Made by a program: the position numbers and the translations under genes. The notes under the pieces were generated by a model. The model was not told where the DNA came from. It did no database searches and saw only the letters and a list, made by a program, of their open reading frames with translations. From NCBI GenBank assembly GCA_963989385.1, contig OZ022505.1:58035737-58099736 (forward strand): DNA of 64,000 nucleotides. The letters run 5' to 3'. The DNA is from Ctena decussata. Lineage: Eukaryota > Mollusca > Bivalvia > Lucinida > Lucinidae. Shown here one piece after another: positions 37,101-52,300 of the stretch. How positions within the stretch are numbered: position 1 is the stretch's first letter; the number at the start of each line of letters is the position of its first letter.

Positions 37101-40100
37101 TTGAGAATTGGTATACGTTTTATATCCTTACAAAGATCAGATATTGTAGATTTCATAATGAAGCTATGTATGGGGGATAGGATAATTGTTGGATTGTATC
37201 TCTCAGACTAAACGGTAGATTGTCTTCATATCCTGTAACAATACAACATACATAGCGATGTCTCTGTTGAAAACTATTCAGAAAAATCTATTGTTGGAAA
37301 ATGTGTTAAGTACTTGCCTTATCAGATTTTTATATTGAAAACTGGCGTAATTTTGTGAATATTTGCAGTTTAAAAAAAATATCGAAAATAAAATTGTGGT
37401 TTTCTTCAGGATTGCATTTTTGTTCTTTTGGTTAGTCCCTGGTTGTGTTCTGATGACGATGACATATAAAAACGTTTCATTCACACTACCGATGAAGTTA
37501 AAGTAGTTTATGCTAAGTTCATAGTGTTTGTGAAAATTGGCTCAAAAAATTGCACACAGGTGAATTTTAAAATTGGCATAACTCCTAAACTAGACTGTAA
37601 CATGGCAATTTATTTTTTTTATTTAACCTATAATGTAATATTAAAGAGTTATGCAAAATATGAAGAAATTTTATTGTTTGGAAAAAAATAGTGGCCAGGT
37701 GTCAGTAGTGACCTTAAACCTGCCAGATTCCTATCGAATTATGACTGGTGAGGATCCGATCAAACGACGAATAAGTATAATCTAAGAAATACTAAGCCAG
37801 GTCTAATAACTTAGCACACACACACACACACACACACACACTGAGAGAGAGAGAGAGAAAGAGAGATAGAGGGACAGACAGAGAGAGAGAGGCACGCCAT
37901 AATGAACTAATATTCCGCGAATTGATGAAAGGAATTTCTTCTGTTTTGCTCGTAATAGTTTTGGATAATGCAGTCTGGTTTCAGTCGTCCATATCATTTT
38001 AACCCTTTTCCAATTAAACGATATCAAAAATAAACCCCACTGGGCACACAACGTTAAATCAACATTGAATCTACTTTGATTCAAAGTCAAGACGTTGAAT
38101 CAACGATGATTCGATGCTGATTAAACGTTGCATGCCTGCCAGGTAAATAACGTTTGGTAAATGTTGAAACAAATAACCATGATGAGCCTGATCCTGTATT
38201 GCTACTATGGCTTACCCGTTTTGAATGAACGTCACAGTTGACATGTCAAAATTCATTGTGTCAGCAACAGTGCAACTTTCAACATATACTCTCTTTGGTT
38301 CAACTGGAAAAAAGGATGAAATTAAATGTGTCGCATTTAAGAGGACCTTTGCATTTGCCACAAGACTTTGATCAGACTCCACAGACACACGAGCTGTTCT
38401 GAGTCTTTCTTGTTAACAGGTAACTTTTTTGTACGAGTCTCTGGTTCAGCTGCGAGCAGTGTTGTTTCTCGTTAAACAGCACCAAATCAGCTTAATCAGT
38501 ATTTTATTACCTTTGTTTCACAATCAGTATGCTGAGACCAATTAAATTTGAGTTCCAGTAAAGCTGTGATAAGGACAATTTCAGTCCAACATTTTAGTAC
38601 GTTATATTGCGACATCAGTCTATAATGATTACGAAGGAATGGCGGTAGTGTAGTGAATAGTAACGCGCTAGATTACCAATCCAGGGATCGCAAGATCGAT
38701 CCCTCGCTTTTCCGGTCTTTCGGATGAGACTTTAAACCGAGGTCCCGTCTCCGTATGACCTAGTTGTTGGTGGGACGTTCACTCACTCACTTAATGATTA
38801 CGATAAATACGCAGTTGATGGCCAACGACTTGAGCATAATATAATGGTTCTAGGGAGAACGAGAACACGTCAAGGGGAGGTAATGTTGTCTCTCACTTAA
38901 CTGAGGGGGGGGGAGCTTCAAGTTAATGCAAGCAGACCCGGATCCAGGAGGTGGGCTTTGGGACTCAAGTCCCGCCATCTGTGTTTCTGTGTTACGTATA
39001 ATATGTAGGACTCCAGATAATAAGGAGTATCTGATGACAGATTGAGATAATTAATCCATGTGGTAAGATTAAAATATATTTTGTGACATCTTATTAGAAT
39101 CGCCTCAGCGAGGCGATTCTAACGAGATGTCAAAACATATATTTCAAGGTAAAAAAGAGACATCGAAACAGTGCCATCAGATCGATCCCTTATTATGTCA
39201 TACATTTTTAAGCCCCCTCCCCCCCCCCCCACCACACATACACACCCACACCCACACAAACTCACCCATATACATCTCAGTACCTCCCAGGCCCACCAGA
39301 TCTCCAGAGCCCGACCAGTACGTGGTTGTCTGAATCTGGGCCAGGGTTGGGCTTAGTTGGAGACACAAAATTGCGAGAAAATACTCTAATCAACGGTAAG
39401 TTTCACTTAAAATCACTGTGAATTGATACTTGCGAAACATCAAGGTCAAACTTTGCAAGAAGTTCGCATACATAAAGCGCGAATGTCTTGCGACACTCGC
39501 ACAATATTCTCGCGCATAAATATAAGCCCCTGGCACACTGTGGCGAGTTTGTTCTACGACACTAAGCTCCGCCCACTTTTTTAAAACTCGCCGAATGTCG
39601 TGTGAATGTTGAAGAGGTTGCGCGGTATGTCGTAACAAGTCGTACTCATGTCTGCGTATGTCGGCTATTGTCGGGAAGTGTCTACGAGAATTTTAAACCG
39701 TTTAAAATTCTCGCCATAACTCGTAGACCAGAGTGTGCGTGGCTTAACTCCTGCAGATCTCTCAACTCACCCGTGCAGGTGTCCTAAGCCTTCTCGTGTG
39801 TTCTCGCCACCAGAAAGCGACTGGCGATTCATGGCGATATACTACGAAACAAGGCGAGTTACGCGCGACTCCTTACGAGATAGTTTGCGAGACTGCTCGA
39901 GTTTCCGGCGACACCCATACGAGTATATGCGACACATGGACGATAATGCGCGAGTTCGTCTCGAGTTTCGCACGAAATTAGGCGAATCACTCGACACTGT
40001 CATTTATTCAATAAAACTTGTGTTATTTTAAAGCGGTTACTAACATTTACTGTGAACCATTCACATTCCTTTTGAATCTACAGTCCAGTAATTACCGAAA

Positions 40101-43100
40101 TTTTTTGTAACGGTTACAGCATCATCTTGTCGTAATACTTTCGTCATGCAGCAAAACAATTATGGCGTGTGATCACTGAAAACCCCTAAAATATACCAAA
40201 ATACAGGGGAAAACATAGCAAAATCGCAAAAAATCGTATAAACTCGAAGGACATTCGTGAAAGTGTCGCAGTACGTCGTATAAGCCTCGAACAAAAACCG
40301 TACAGATGTCGCACTATATCGTACATATTCGTACTGTATCGTATAAGGCTTGTATGAACTCTTGCTAACTCGTACTTATAGCGAACGGCTATCGAAGGTG
40401 ACCGTACAGTTCTCGTAGAAATTCGCATCTTCTCGTAATAATCTCGTACTGCTATCGCAGAGACGTCTGCCAGCTATCGTAGAAATATCGTGGAACACCC
40501 GTACAGATAGTTTATGCATTAAGTCAGCTGAAAACTCGTTGTTATCCACGGCGATTTCTGGCGCGTCTTTTCTCGCCACATCTCGCTGCAAGTCGCCGGA
40601 AATGTCGGCACAGTGTGACAGGAGCTTTAGGAATTTTATGGCACTTGCGACTGTCGCAGGACGATTCTCATTATTTTGTCTCCAGTTAGTCGTCATTTAG
40701 TTCCATATGTCGCCAATCCCTCACAACTTGTCTCCATTTTTTTCGATCTTTCTAACTCATGTAAACTAAATTTAGAATGATTCGAGACGGATTCGAGAGA
40801 CCAGCGACGACTCTGAGACTATTCTGAGAGAAAATTTGTGGTGCGATATTTTGTTTTAGATTTCAAAAAAGACAGCAACTTTCAGAGTCATGTGTGCGAA
40901 AGCCTGCGACTCATACGAGCAAGGTAAGAACACGCGCGAACGTTTCGAGACGTTTTGGAAACTCCATCGCAAATGCCGTTAGCAATTTATCGCCGATGGT
41001 CGTAGTACAGTAAGATTAGGGATTAAGGAGTAAAAGCTGGTTTTTTAAGAGACATCCACATTTTGGTAGTGTTTCGTCGTGCAGAGATGCAAACAGAAGT
41101 CAATTGTTGTTTTTCTTTGCATAAATGGAAAAATACGAGCCCTGACAAACAAATCGGCGTGTGCGCAGAGCGAAGACCCAGATGAGCCTGGGCATCTGCC
41201 CAGTCTGCTCAGATTGTTTGCTGTGCGTTTAAAGGATAGCAAAGGTTCTAAGCTACCTCCATGCGGACAGCGAAGACTCTGATCAGACTTGGCGGATGCC
41301 CAGTCCAGACAGATCTGAGGTTTTGCTGGGCGCACATGCCTCTTTGTTTGTTTTGTCGTGTCGCGGCTCATACAAAGCTTATACCATACAAAATATATAG
41401 GGTCTGAGCAAACAGTGCTGACTCAGATCAGACTGCTCCCATAGGAGCAGTCTGATCAGGGTATACACAGTTTGTCATTCTATCTGCACATTTCAGACGC
41501 ATCACTGCATTAATATGGTAATCATTTTATGTGTCCCTACTTTCAGATTTTTACGGTAAATCCACCTACTGTTATTAGCAGTATTGTCGTAAATAACCCT
41601 CAACTGTATCAGCTGTCCATGTCTCACTTCAGATAAAACATCGTCAATGTTGGGCGCTTTTACCTGTAGCTCTGCACTCCGGGAAAGGATCGGAATTGAT
41701 GTTATGTCTATATCACTGAAATATAATTATATATATAAAAAAACGGACACACATTTTGACAGACTGGCCAGCCCAGCAGGCACACATTGTTGAATCAATA
41801 TTTATTCAACCTTGTGTTCCCAGTGGGTGAGCCGAATACAACATACATGCACTTTCTTTGTAAAAAGCGGTATAAAAAATAAGATTTTTTTTCAACTGTA
41901 TTTCAAATTATTTCTTATTTGCATTTAAATGTGCTTCCCTTTTTTAGATGATTGATGTCATTTTTGTTTCAATATTTTCACAATGTAAGATTGTTTTATG
42001 TAGTTGTGAGTGAAGTAGATTTTCATAAGTATGGCAAAATCGCTTTTGATCTTACGCCGCAATCTGATTTTCAGGCATCTTCAGTACTTTACGCCGCCAT
42101 CATAGTTTCAGACATCTTCAGTACTTTACGCAACCATCTGCTTTTTAGTCTAATCTTAAGTACTTTACGCCACCATCTGAGTTTCAGGATCTTCAGTACT
42201 TTACGCTGCCATCCGAGTTTCAGACCTTTTCTATTCTTTACGCCGCTTTCTACGTTTCAGGCATCTTCAGTACTTTACGCCGTCATTATAGTTTCAGGCA
42301 TATTCAGTACTTTACGCCGCCATCATAGTTTCACGCATCTTCAGTACTTTAGGCAACCATCTGCTTTTCAGTCTACTATTTAGTACTTTACGCCACCATC
42401 TGATTTTCAGGATCTTCAGTACTTTACGCTGCCATCCGAGTTTCAGACCTTTTCTATTCTTTACGCCGCTTTCTACGTTTCAGGCATCTTCAGTACTTTA
42501 CGCCGCCATCATAGTTTCAGGCATATTCCGTACTTTACGCCGCCATCATATTTTCAGGCATCATCAGTACTTTACGCAACCATCTGCTTCTCAGTCTAAT
42601 CTTTAGTACTTTACGCAACCATCTGAGTGTCAGGATCTTCAGTACTTTACGGTGCCATCCGCGTTTCAGACCTTTTCTATTCTTTACGCCGCTTTCTACG
42701 TTTCAGGCATCTTCAGTTCTTTACGCCGCCATCATAGTTTCAGGCATCTTCAGTACTTTACGTAATCATCTGCTTTTCAGTCTAATCTTTAGTACTTTAC
42801 GCCACCATTTGAGTTTCAGGATCTTTAGTATTTTACGCTGCCATTCGAGTTTCAGACCTTTCTAATCTATACGCCGCTTTCTACGTTTCAGGCATCTTCA
42901 TTACTTTATGCCGCCATCTGAGTTTCTAGCGTATTTAATGAAGATGCCTGAAACTCAGATGGTGGCGTAAGTTGAAAGCGATTTTACAGTCCTTATTATG
43001 CAGTCTTTATAACAAGAGGCCCCAAATACATACAGCTGTATATATCATATAAATACGAGAGACAACTAGTAAGAGCAATACTTGAAGTCTTTCATGACCT

Positions 43101-45944
43101 CGACTGAAGCTGGTAACGCAGTGTCGGTTTTGCAAGTGAAGCGGTAAACGGCGTCATTCTCGACGTCAAACTGCACCTCTCCATTCCAGGACCGCACTGT
43201 TATATCAAGAGTCTTTACTGTTGTTCCCGTCTGAAATAATAAAAATAATCTGAATCGACGTCGATGTTACATTGGCTGTATAGTACCAACACGTCTAAGA
43301 GACAGTATTGTTTTATTAATTTATTTTTCTTTCCAATGGATGGCGTATTCAGTTGCAACCCAGCTGAAATGCTACTGTGATTCTTATCTTCCAGTCAGTG
43401 TTCAACGCATAATTTATAATCTTCTACTGGTAATATTAGGTTCACGGCAAATAGCGTAAACCAGCAAATAACATTACAGCACAGCTAATAAGTAGCGTAA
43501 TAATTAAACCACGTTTCTGTTACATTCCCATTATGTGCTGAAGGAAGTGGTTAGTAGTTCTGGTCAGTCGTCTACAAGTGAATATTACAAGATTATATGT
43601 TTGATTTGCATATTTTGACTTGTAAATATTAGGCTTTCACCACTGACAAGCCTCGCTCTGGATTGATCTTCCTCGGGAACGCAGGTGTTCGCCCCCCCCC
43701 CCCCCCCCCCCCCGCCACCTTTGCTTAGGCATCGCTCTATATAAGTGAAATACTCTTGAAAGGGTCATAATACACATATTTAGTCTAGAAACTGATCATT
43801 CAATGCAGAAGCACAGGTCTTTTGAGTGTTCTATGCATTTAGCCTAATATCCCTAGTCATGTAACGTCCCACAAATAAAACTGACCACAACAACTCCACA
43901 GGCGGGCGTCATAGCGTTTGGATCAACTTCAAACTCTAAGTCAAGTGTTGGCCCGGAACTTCCCAAAGTTTCACAGTTTGGATCAAACAGGTTTGGATTT
44001 TCACCATTTTCATACTTCTCTGTATCCCATGCCATGATTCCTTTAGCCATAATTTCACAAACAGGATATTTTTGTTTAAAACTAACAACGAGGGCCGCTT
44101 GGCTTGCGTCTTTCCACTTGCAGTAGTACGAAGCTGTAATTGACAAACAAACATAAAGGCCTAGACCGGTATGAACTAGAAATGCTGGCTACCGAATGTG
44201 TGTTTACGTGTACACTCAAGAGAATTCAAAACGCTACTGTAACATCGAAACTTTAAAATTTAAAGACGCTAATTGTAAAAACATGTATATCCTCTTCTTT
44301 CAGACCTTCTTCTCTGTCTAATTTGTGACGTCATATATTGCGTTGTTTTATAATGAGGTAATGGCTGTTAGTGCACATGTTTTCAGAGAACAGATTCCTA
44401 TGAAATTAAATGCTTCGGATGATATAATTTACAAAAGACTCTGGTCAAGTCAGGTAAATTCGGACAACTTGTTAATTCGAACAGTGACATGGTTTCCATT
44501 ATATACTCAGTACATTTAAAAACGCAACATTTAGTTTTTTGGAAATATCTTTTCGAATTTTTAAGACAATTATTTGAAACGCAAGAGATATTTAGATTGA
44601 CATCTCTTCTACCATTTTGCTAAATTTCGTGGCATTTTATTGTGTATTCCATTAAGTTTACGTTCATCATGAGTTACCCCTAAAATGAAATTTCATAAGA
44701 TCAAATCGTAACGCATGGGCATTGCTGCGTCGCCTTCACTTATGTTTAATTCATCAAAAGCTGTGGAATTTTGTTCCATTTCTTGATTGAACCTTTACCA
44801 ATGCCTTTGCAATATTTGAAGATAATTCAGTGAACCATAAAAGGCCATGTTTCTGTTCATCTGAGACTTGTCGTTTTGATTACCAATAAAATGGCAAAGC
44901 TGGTCATTCTGGCATACGGATGTCAGTTTCGTGTGAGAAAGAGAAAGTGGCATAAGTTACGTGTGAGATTGTTTACAATCTTTCTCTTCAAACCGTTTAA
45001 CGCCGATATTGCAACTGTATACCGTCCATAAAAAGAAATGCATCACAAGTTTTTGGCAAAGAGCATAAAAGTTTAAAACTCCTAAAACTTTTCACTACTC
45101 CAAATTTCTTTCCGCTTACCAAAGAGAAACATTCGCACGAGTCCAAAATGTCTGCTAGACAGCATCAGCGTGTCGAAAGCATATGAGTTGTAATAAATGA
45201 CAATGATTGATCTGTCTTGTCTATGGACGCAGTCTCTTGACTCAACCGGTATATATCGATCTTTAAGGGTACTGGTCAGTAGAAAGGGCATCTACTTTCT
45301 AAAAGATGTGGCCATATGACATCTTAACCATCCCGAAAGCTCTAAGTTTGAGACTTTATGAGCTGGCAATCTGGAGGCGATTTTTAAGCGTTAATCACGA
45401 CAAAAAGTTTTGTTTGTTGCAATTTGTTTGTTGTTTTTCCTTATTGATGATCTACGGACTATCTAGTAGCGGTGACCGAATGTTTACATGATACGCGCAC
45501 GAGCAAATCTTGATTTTCATACCCGAGTGATTATCCACTGCACTACGAGTACATGTGAGGATATTTTATGCCAAAACATAAAGGTACAGTTGCCTGACAT
45601 ATATTTACATGCTATTTTTGGTCAAAATATTATCCATTATGCCAAAATGTAAATCCAAAACTGTTGCGTTTTTAAATGTACTAAGTATATGTCAGTTGTT
45701 TGGAATTAAAACAAAATTAACTAGGCAAACAGTAAACTCCTGATGAGACGGCTAATTATGAGCCATCTCATCTGGATTTTAACTGTTTGCAATGATATGT
45801 CCGAATTTGACCGCCGTCCGAAATTACTCGACTTGACTCTAAAGATGTCCGATCCAGTTTTGATCGTGTATTGGCCAGAGGAAATTGTTTAAGATTTGGC
45901 TCTGAACTTGTCGATTGGCTGAAAATGGTACCAACACAAAACAC

Positions 45945-45989
<45 letters not shown>

Positions 45990-45997
45990 CAGATAGG

Positions 45998-46085
<88 letters not shown>

Positions 46086-46096
46086 CAGACAGACAT

Positions 46097-46172
<76 letters not shown>

Positions 46173-46194
46173 GCAGACAGACAGACGGACAGAC

Positions 46195-46241
<47 letters not shown>

Positions 46242-46242
46242 C

Positions 46243-46301
<59 letters not shown>

Positions 46302-46308
46302 CAGACAT

Positions 46309-46341
<33 letters not shown>

Positions 46342-49300
46342 CAGATAGGCAGACAGACAGACGGACAGACAGACAGACAGACAGATAGACAGATAGATAG
46401 ATAGATAGATAGATAAGGCATACCTTTAGGTGGAACAGAAACTTCAACTTCACTACACGTATAGGTGGCTGAAATTGAAGAGCGGTTTTTGTTTCAAAGA
46501 CAGAATTTTTAGTGAGAGTGTTTCAAGCACAAATATAAGTTGCCTGTACAGGTAAAAGTATGACAATAATTATTTTTTTCGAATTACCAAACATGGCCGT
46601 TTTATTGGATGACTGAAGATATTGAAACTATATATGATTTACAAACTAACACGTGAGAAAGAAGTAGTACAGTTTACTTTCACAATAAGGGCACTGTTTT
46701 TGGTCAAGGATGCACTGGAACACTTGCAGCTGCATGCTTGGTAATTGGGAAAAAGAAAACAAATTGGTCATGTGCACCGCAAAACCTATCAAATAATATA
46801 CGACCAGCAGGAACACTGATCAGCGTGTACATTTGTGCAGCTTGATTACTCTATTCGCCTTGGCAGACGTAGAATTTCCTAGATTAGACATGCGGAGAGC
46901 CAAGCCGAGACCGTTCAGTCTTTGCTTTGCGCATGTCTTTTTAAAAATTTTTCTGGCATTATTCACCAAGTTCTCGAATGGAAAAATACTCTGAAATGCA
47001 AGAATGGCGATCTTCTTTGTTTGTTTCATTGCATTAACATTTGCTGGGTCCCTCGGAAGAGCCTCGTGTTCGAAGAACACTTACTTGGGACCCGGCAATT
47101 TTAATGCGTGTTAAACATATTTATGATTTTTATTTTCAAGTTTATTAAACGTTTATTAATGAATTATATTTCTACCTTTACTCATATTTCATAATCAGCA
47201 CAAAACCTTCGATAATGAATGCTGATTAAATGTTTATCAAACTTTCAGTTAAGGTTTTAAAATAATTAACGTATAATCTCCATTTACTCAAATTGCACAA
47301 TCAGCACAAAATCCGCGTTTTTATAAAGGCTGATATTAAACCCTGAATAGTTTAACGTAGATTCTATCTAAAATGCCCGCTGGCCTATGCCGACGTTGTA
47401 AAGAGGGTCCACTATATACAAGCGCGTTAAGCGTCCATTTTGTGTGTCGCAACACTTATGACTGAAGCCATACCTTGATCTGGGTTAACAGAATCGATCC
47501 TAAAGGCGAGTACTCCTGGCTCACTAGAACAAGTTTGCCTGATTTTATCCAAATAAAGAAGTGCCTTGGTGCGAGATATACACAGTACATAATAGTTGAC
47601 ACCGTCACCGCTATCGACACCAACCTGGAAATAGTAAAATCAGATTCTAATAATAGCACCCCTGATTAACTATGTATATACATATACAAGGTCTGTTACA
47701 AACGAAAGGGAGCTGGCTGCCATCGTCGAATTTGACCTCGATAATTTGGAAATGAGTTCATTTTAAGACAAGATGGTCGCTGAAATAGTGCGATGGAAAT
47801 GCAAATTCATCAACAAAAACAGATACCTTGATCCATAGATAATTTCCATGCAGAACAAGCCTAAACCAAACATGTGCCATCCTGCAATTTTTGATTCCTG
47901 AAAGTTTGGTTCATATTTTCTTCTTCACTTATTTTATTTTCCATCTGGCATCTTAACACTAAGTAAATAGCATTGCTTTGAAATCTGTGTAACATAAGAA
48001 AACAAATGCAACGGACCACCAATTTTTGTACTTTGACCTAAAGGGCAGAGAAAAACGTGCATGGCGGCATTATTTGAGTGGTTCCGGTACGAGCATACTG
48101 AAAGATGTAATAGCGCGTGAATTGCTTGGTTAATACATGGTTTTTCGCCGTTTAATTCACAGATGCTAATGATGTGTTACATTTTTGTGCAATAATTACG
48201 TATCTGAAAATAAACCCATTTTCATTGGCGAAGAACGTGATGTTGATAAATATTTCTTGAGAAAGTTGATGTCGACTGGCTTGGGTGTTTCCCATGTGAC
48301 ATTACTTTCGAATATTAGATTTTCTTGAATTTTTGACTAAAGGTGGAATAGGACAAAACAAAAAAAAATTCAGTTTTCTATTCAAACATTATATCATCAA
48401 AAACTTCAGTCGTATGTGACTAAATGAATTCATTCTGAGCATGAAACAAACAATTCCTATTCCAATGACGTCGTGAAAATGTGATGGTTTGACGTTTTTT
48501 ATGCAAAATTTATAACTCGGAGATATCCACTTTAATCGATATTACTTTGTAGTCAGTTGAGGTATTGAGATAGATCCCATACTAAAGTACGTTCAATCAA
48601 GACGTCTATAAACATGTGCTTTACTTTTTGCCCAATCTCTACGTATTACGAGTGAATTGATGCAAACATTAATTTTTATTAGCTGTTGAAATATGCCGTT
48701 TTTTTTTGCGTAAAAAATGAAACAGAAAAACAACGTCTCCGAAAAATATATGCCAAATTTTGATATGTTTTAATGAAATAATAATAAGATTTTACCGTGT
48801 AAATATTTCTCAAAAGTAGATTTTTAAAAATATACCTCCTCTTGAGATAAGGTCAATTTAATTAGCGTCAAACTAAATTTGGCGCTAAGAGCTGTTTCCG
48901 CATATCTTTTAATTCTGATAAAACAATATCCAGTTATTCTAGAGAACATACCAAAATGAAAAGCGAACAATTTAAGAAATGTCTCATTCTGTTTTCTAGA
49001 CAGAAGACTTGAAACAGGTAATGGATTCATTTTTCCCGGTTTGCTTTTTCGAAAGTAATTGACGTCGAGAAATACGAGGGCGTAAACGAGAAATACGAGG
49101 GCGTAAACGAGACGTAGTTACGCAAAATAAATATAATGACAAAAATGAAACTGTGACGTGTTGAAGCCTTTGTCCCTGGAAGACGGAATAAGCTATCAAT
49201 TCAGTTCTTTCGTTTTTCGTGCATTAATAGTCTCTAAAAGAGATCATAAATGTTTCACTAGAAACAAAATAAAATAACTGAATAACATTCTTCGGATTAA

Positions 49301-52300
49301 TCTCCCTTTGACGTTGAACGAAACGACATCATCGGAACAGGGGTATAGTTAAACAAATCTTCTTTGTGAAACATTTACACGATAAAAACTTAATTTCATT
49401 TGAAAAAAATCATTTTTACATATTTTGTTAACACATTTCAAATTTCAGATATTTTTTTCGAAGCCGTTTTTTCTCTGTCAAAGCTTTTATGGGAAATTAA
49501 GCAATATTCAGTTCGTGGTAAAATGTCATATATGCCTGAATCAAAACAAAATGCAGAAAAATTTGGAGGCAGTAATGACACATCTTTAAATGCCTCTTTA
49601 CGGCTCGCACTTTGGTATGAAATTTATTACAATCTATTTACGGAGAGCAAAACAAATGCAAACAGTATATGTAATCGAGCGCTTTTTTATTTTGCATAAA
49701 AATCGTCAATCCCTCACGTTTTCATGACGTCATAGAAAAAAAAATATTTGTGTCACCCTTAAACAAAAATTATTTCACAATTGAGAAAATGCTAAACTTC
49801 TTGATCATTGTTCTTTTAACACGAAAACTGAAAATTTTGGTTTTGTCCTATTCCACCTTAAGTCCGTAATATTTGCCGCTGTCGTTTAATCGTTATGTGG
49901 ATCCTAGAACCAGTGACGTTTTACGCCAAACTTTCATGGCGTCAGATTTTATGCAAACGTTCTTGACGTTATACAAACTAGCAAAGAGGCGGAAACCTCC
50001 ACGCGCAGTTTGATGTATCATAATGTTACTGACGTGTATACTTCCGAAATTCTACTGCCAAGATGGGCAATGTGAATGTTTGTTCGATTATATAATAAAA
50101 CAATTATTGATTTTTGATGAATTAGACATGATGTGACGTCAATCAGCTATTGCGTCGGTCAGTATTGGTTTTCTCTGGCTGACATCACATCATATCCAGT
50201 GCCTCAATGGGCAATTGTTATACATTATAATATGACGTCGCTGTTATACAGAGGATAGCGTCCCTTCATAAAAATCGTTTGACCATACGTGCAATGACAT
50301 TAAACGGCGATTATATGTAACATTATTGATACCGATCGTGTCAACAATAAGTTTGTTATTATAATATTTTCATTTTGAAGGCGATAAAATCCCATTATAA
50401 AGGGTCATCAGATAAACAGAATCAAGCACTTGTGGTCATTTCATATGAAAGGAGGGGCAGCAATGACGTGTGTTTTCTGCATCCTAGCGAATACACAGTT
50501 CCGAGAATAGCTGCTAAGCGCCGCCTACTTGGTTACTGTTACTACGTCTCACAAGCTTTGCACAAAGATGGCGGTAAACAAATGACAAATGCAAGTGCCT
50601 GCTATATGTTGGCGATCTATGGCAAAGAATCAGCCTCCTCATGACCTACAAATGGAAGTTGGCGCATCATGCATTTCCGATGCATTCTGTTCTTGCAAAG
50701 CAGGATAAGTTTATTGAAAGTGGTGTCAGTTTGTTTTCTTAAACAGGTATACATCCCTCCATTAACTGTACGGTAAAATCACGGATTTATGTACAATATT
50801 GACCGCGTGCGATTTGTTTGTGAGACTACGTCACGTGCTAAGTTGTCCTTGCATTGGCCAGGTATACGCTATCACGTGATTTTGAGTGACATTCTGGGTG
50901 TGTCTCGGAACTGTGTATTGCTCTATATATTGGCTAATGGAATACTCCAGTATGTCTAGTTTATTGAACCATACGTATGTAACTTTTGTGAGAAAGCCGC
51001 AGTTACCGAGTCTAGGGTCCACAGACGTGGGTGGGATAATTCAACAAGGTTTGAGTATGTCTCGTGAAAATATTTCTATTTGGTTAAAAAGTATAACAGA
51101 TAGACAGTTTGATAAATTGATTAACAAAATGTCTAAAATGATCCTCCATATCATTTTATTTGGTTAAACTCTAATATTCCATATCAAAAAATATTTCCTT
51201 TGACATCCAGCATTTTTTAAAGTTATACTGAGCCGCGATACGACAAAACCAACATACATGTAGTGGCATATGCGCCCAGCGAAGGCTTAGATCAGCCCGG
51301 GCATCCGCCCAGTCTGATCAGAGTCTTCGTTTTGCGCTGAAAAGGTAGCTAAGTGTCCAGGCTTGCTCCATGCGGACAGCGAAGACTTTGATCAGACTGG
51401 GCGGATGCCCAGGCTGATCCGAGTCTTCGCTGGTCGCATATGCCACAATGTTGGTTTTCTCGTGTCGCAGCTCCAATTATGACAAAACTTGAGTTACTTA
51501 CTGTTCCTGGAGAAACGTGGTCTACGTTCTCATAGAGGAAAACGGCAAATGAGTTGGTGCCATCTGTTGTCAGAATGGCCTGAAACGTTGCCACTGAAAA
51601 GCAAGGAAGCACAAAAGGGTGTTACCGTAATTATTCTGAAAATTGGGACACCGAAATGGAAAACCGTAATTGCTCTAAATGGAACAGTTTGGTTTAGAAA
51701 TGCGGTACTTCGTTAAAACAATATACAGATGGAACGGCAAACAGAGTAGGCATTGATCAGATAAAGCAGTCTGATCTTGGTATACACTGTTTGTTCAGAT
51801 CTATCTGTCCCAATTCTAAAATTATTTTACGGTATATCTGTAATCTTCGATCACTTTCATACACTCCTTTCATACACTGAAAAAAAAATCCGTAGATTTA
51901 CAGTACAATACATGTACATGTAACTGGCAAACAGCTGCCAGTCCATTTCCCGCGATTTTTTACGGGCGTCTGCCTGTAGATCATTGGTGGAAATAACGAT
52001 ATGGTAGTGTTATGTTACCTGGCCGTACTCGAAAATACCTTCATCGTGTTGAAGGTTTATATGACCAAAATAACGCCTGTTCTATTCTATGCTACTCTGC
52101 TTTATGATTATTGCAAATTTTACGGGCGCCCGGTAAAAATAATTACGGGAAATAGACTGGCAGCTGGTTGCCAGTTATTCTACGGTAAAATCTAGGAATT
52201 TTTTACAGTGTATGACCATGAGTTTAAGATTATATCACCAACCGTAGGATTTTTTTCATAGACTGTTAACTCCTTTTAGTTTGGAGACATATGTAGAAAG

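Noticed and set aside
41952..42383. 143-codon plus-strand frame
   Set aside because: Mostly reads through the 37-bp minisatellite; the repetition explains the openness.
43060..43070. TAG after exon 43082-43230 taken as the end of a separate NIDO gene
   Set aside because: The exon at 41570-41715 starts in exactly the phase left by the donor at 43082, and the ZP domain would otherwise be cut in half. Kept only as a possible alternative isoform.
45768..46453. Minus-strand frames of 139-217 codons rich in YLSI
   Set aside because: Pure translation of the GATA/GACA microsatellite.
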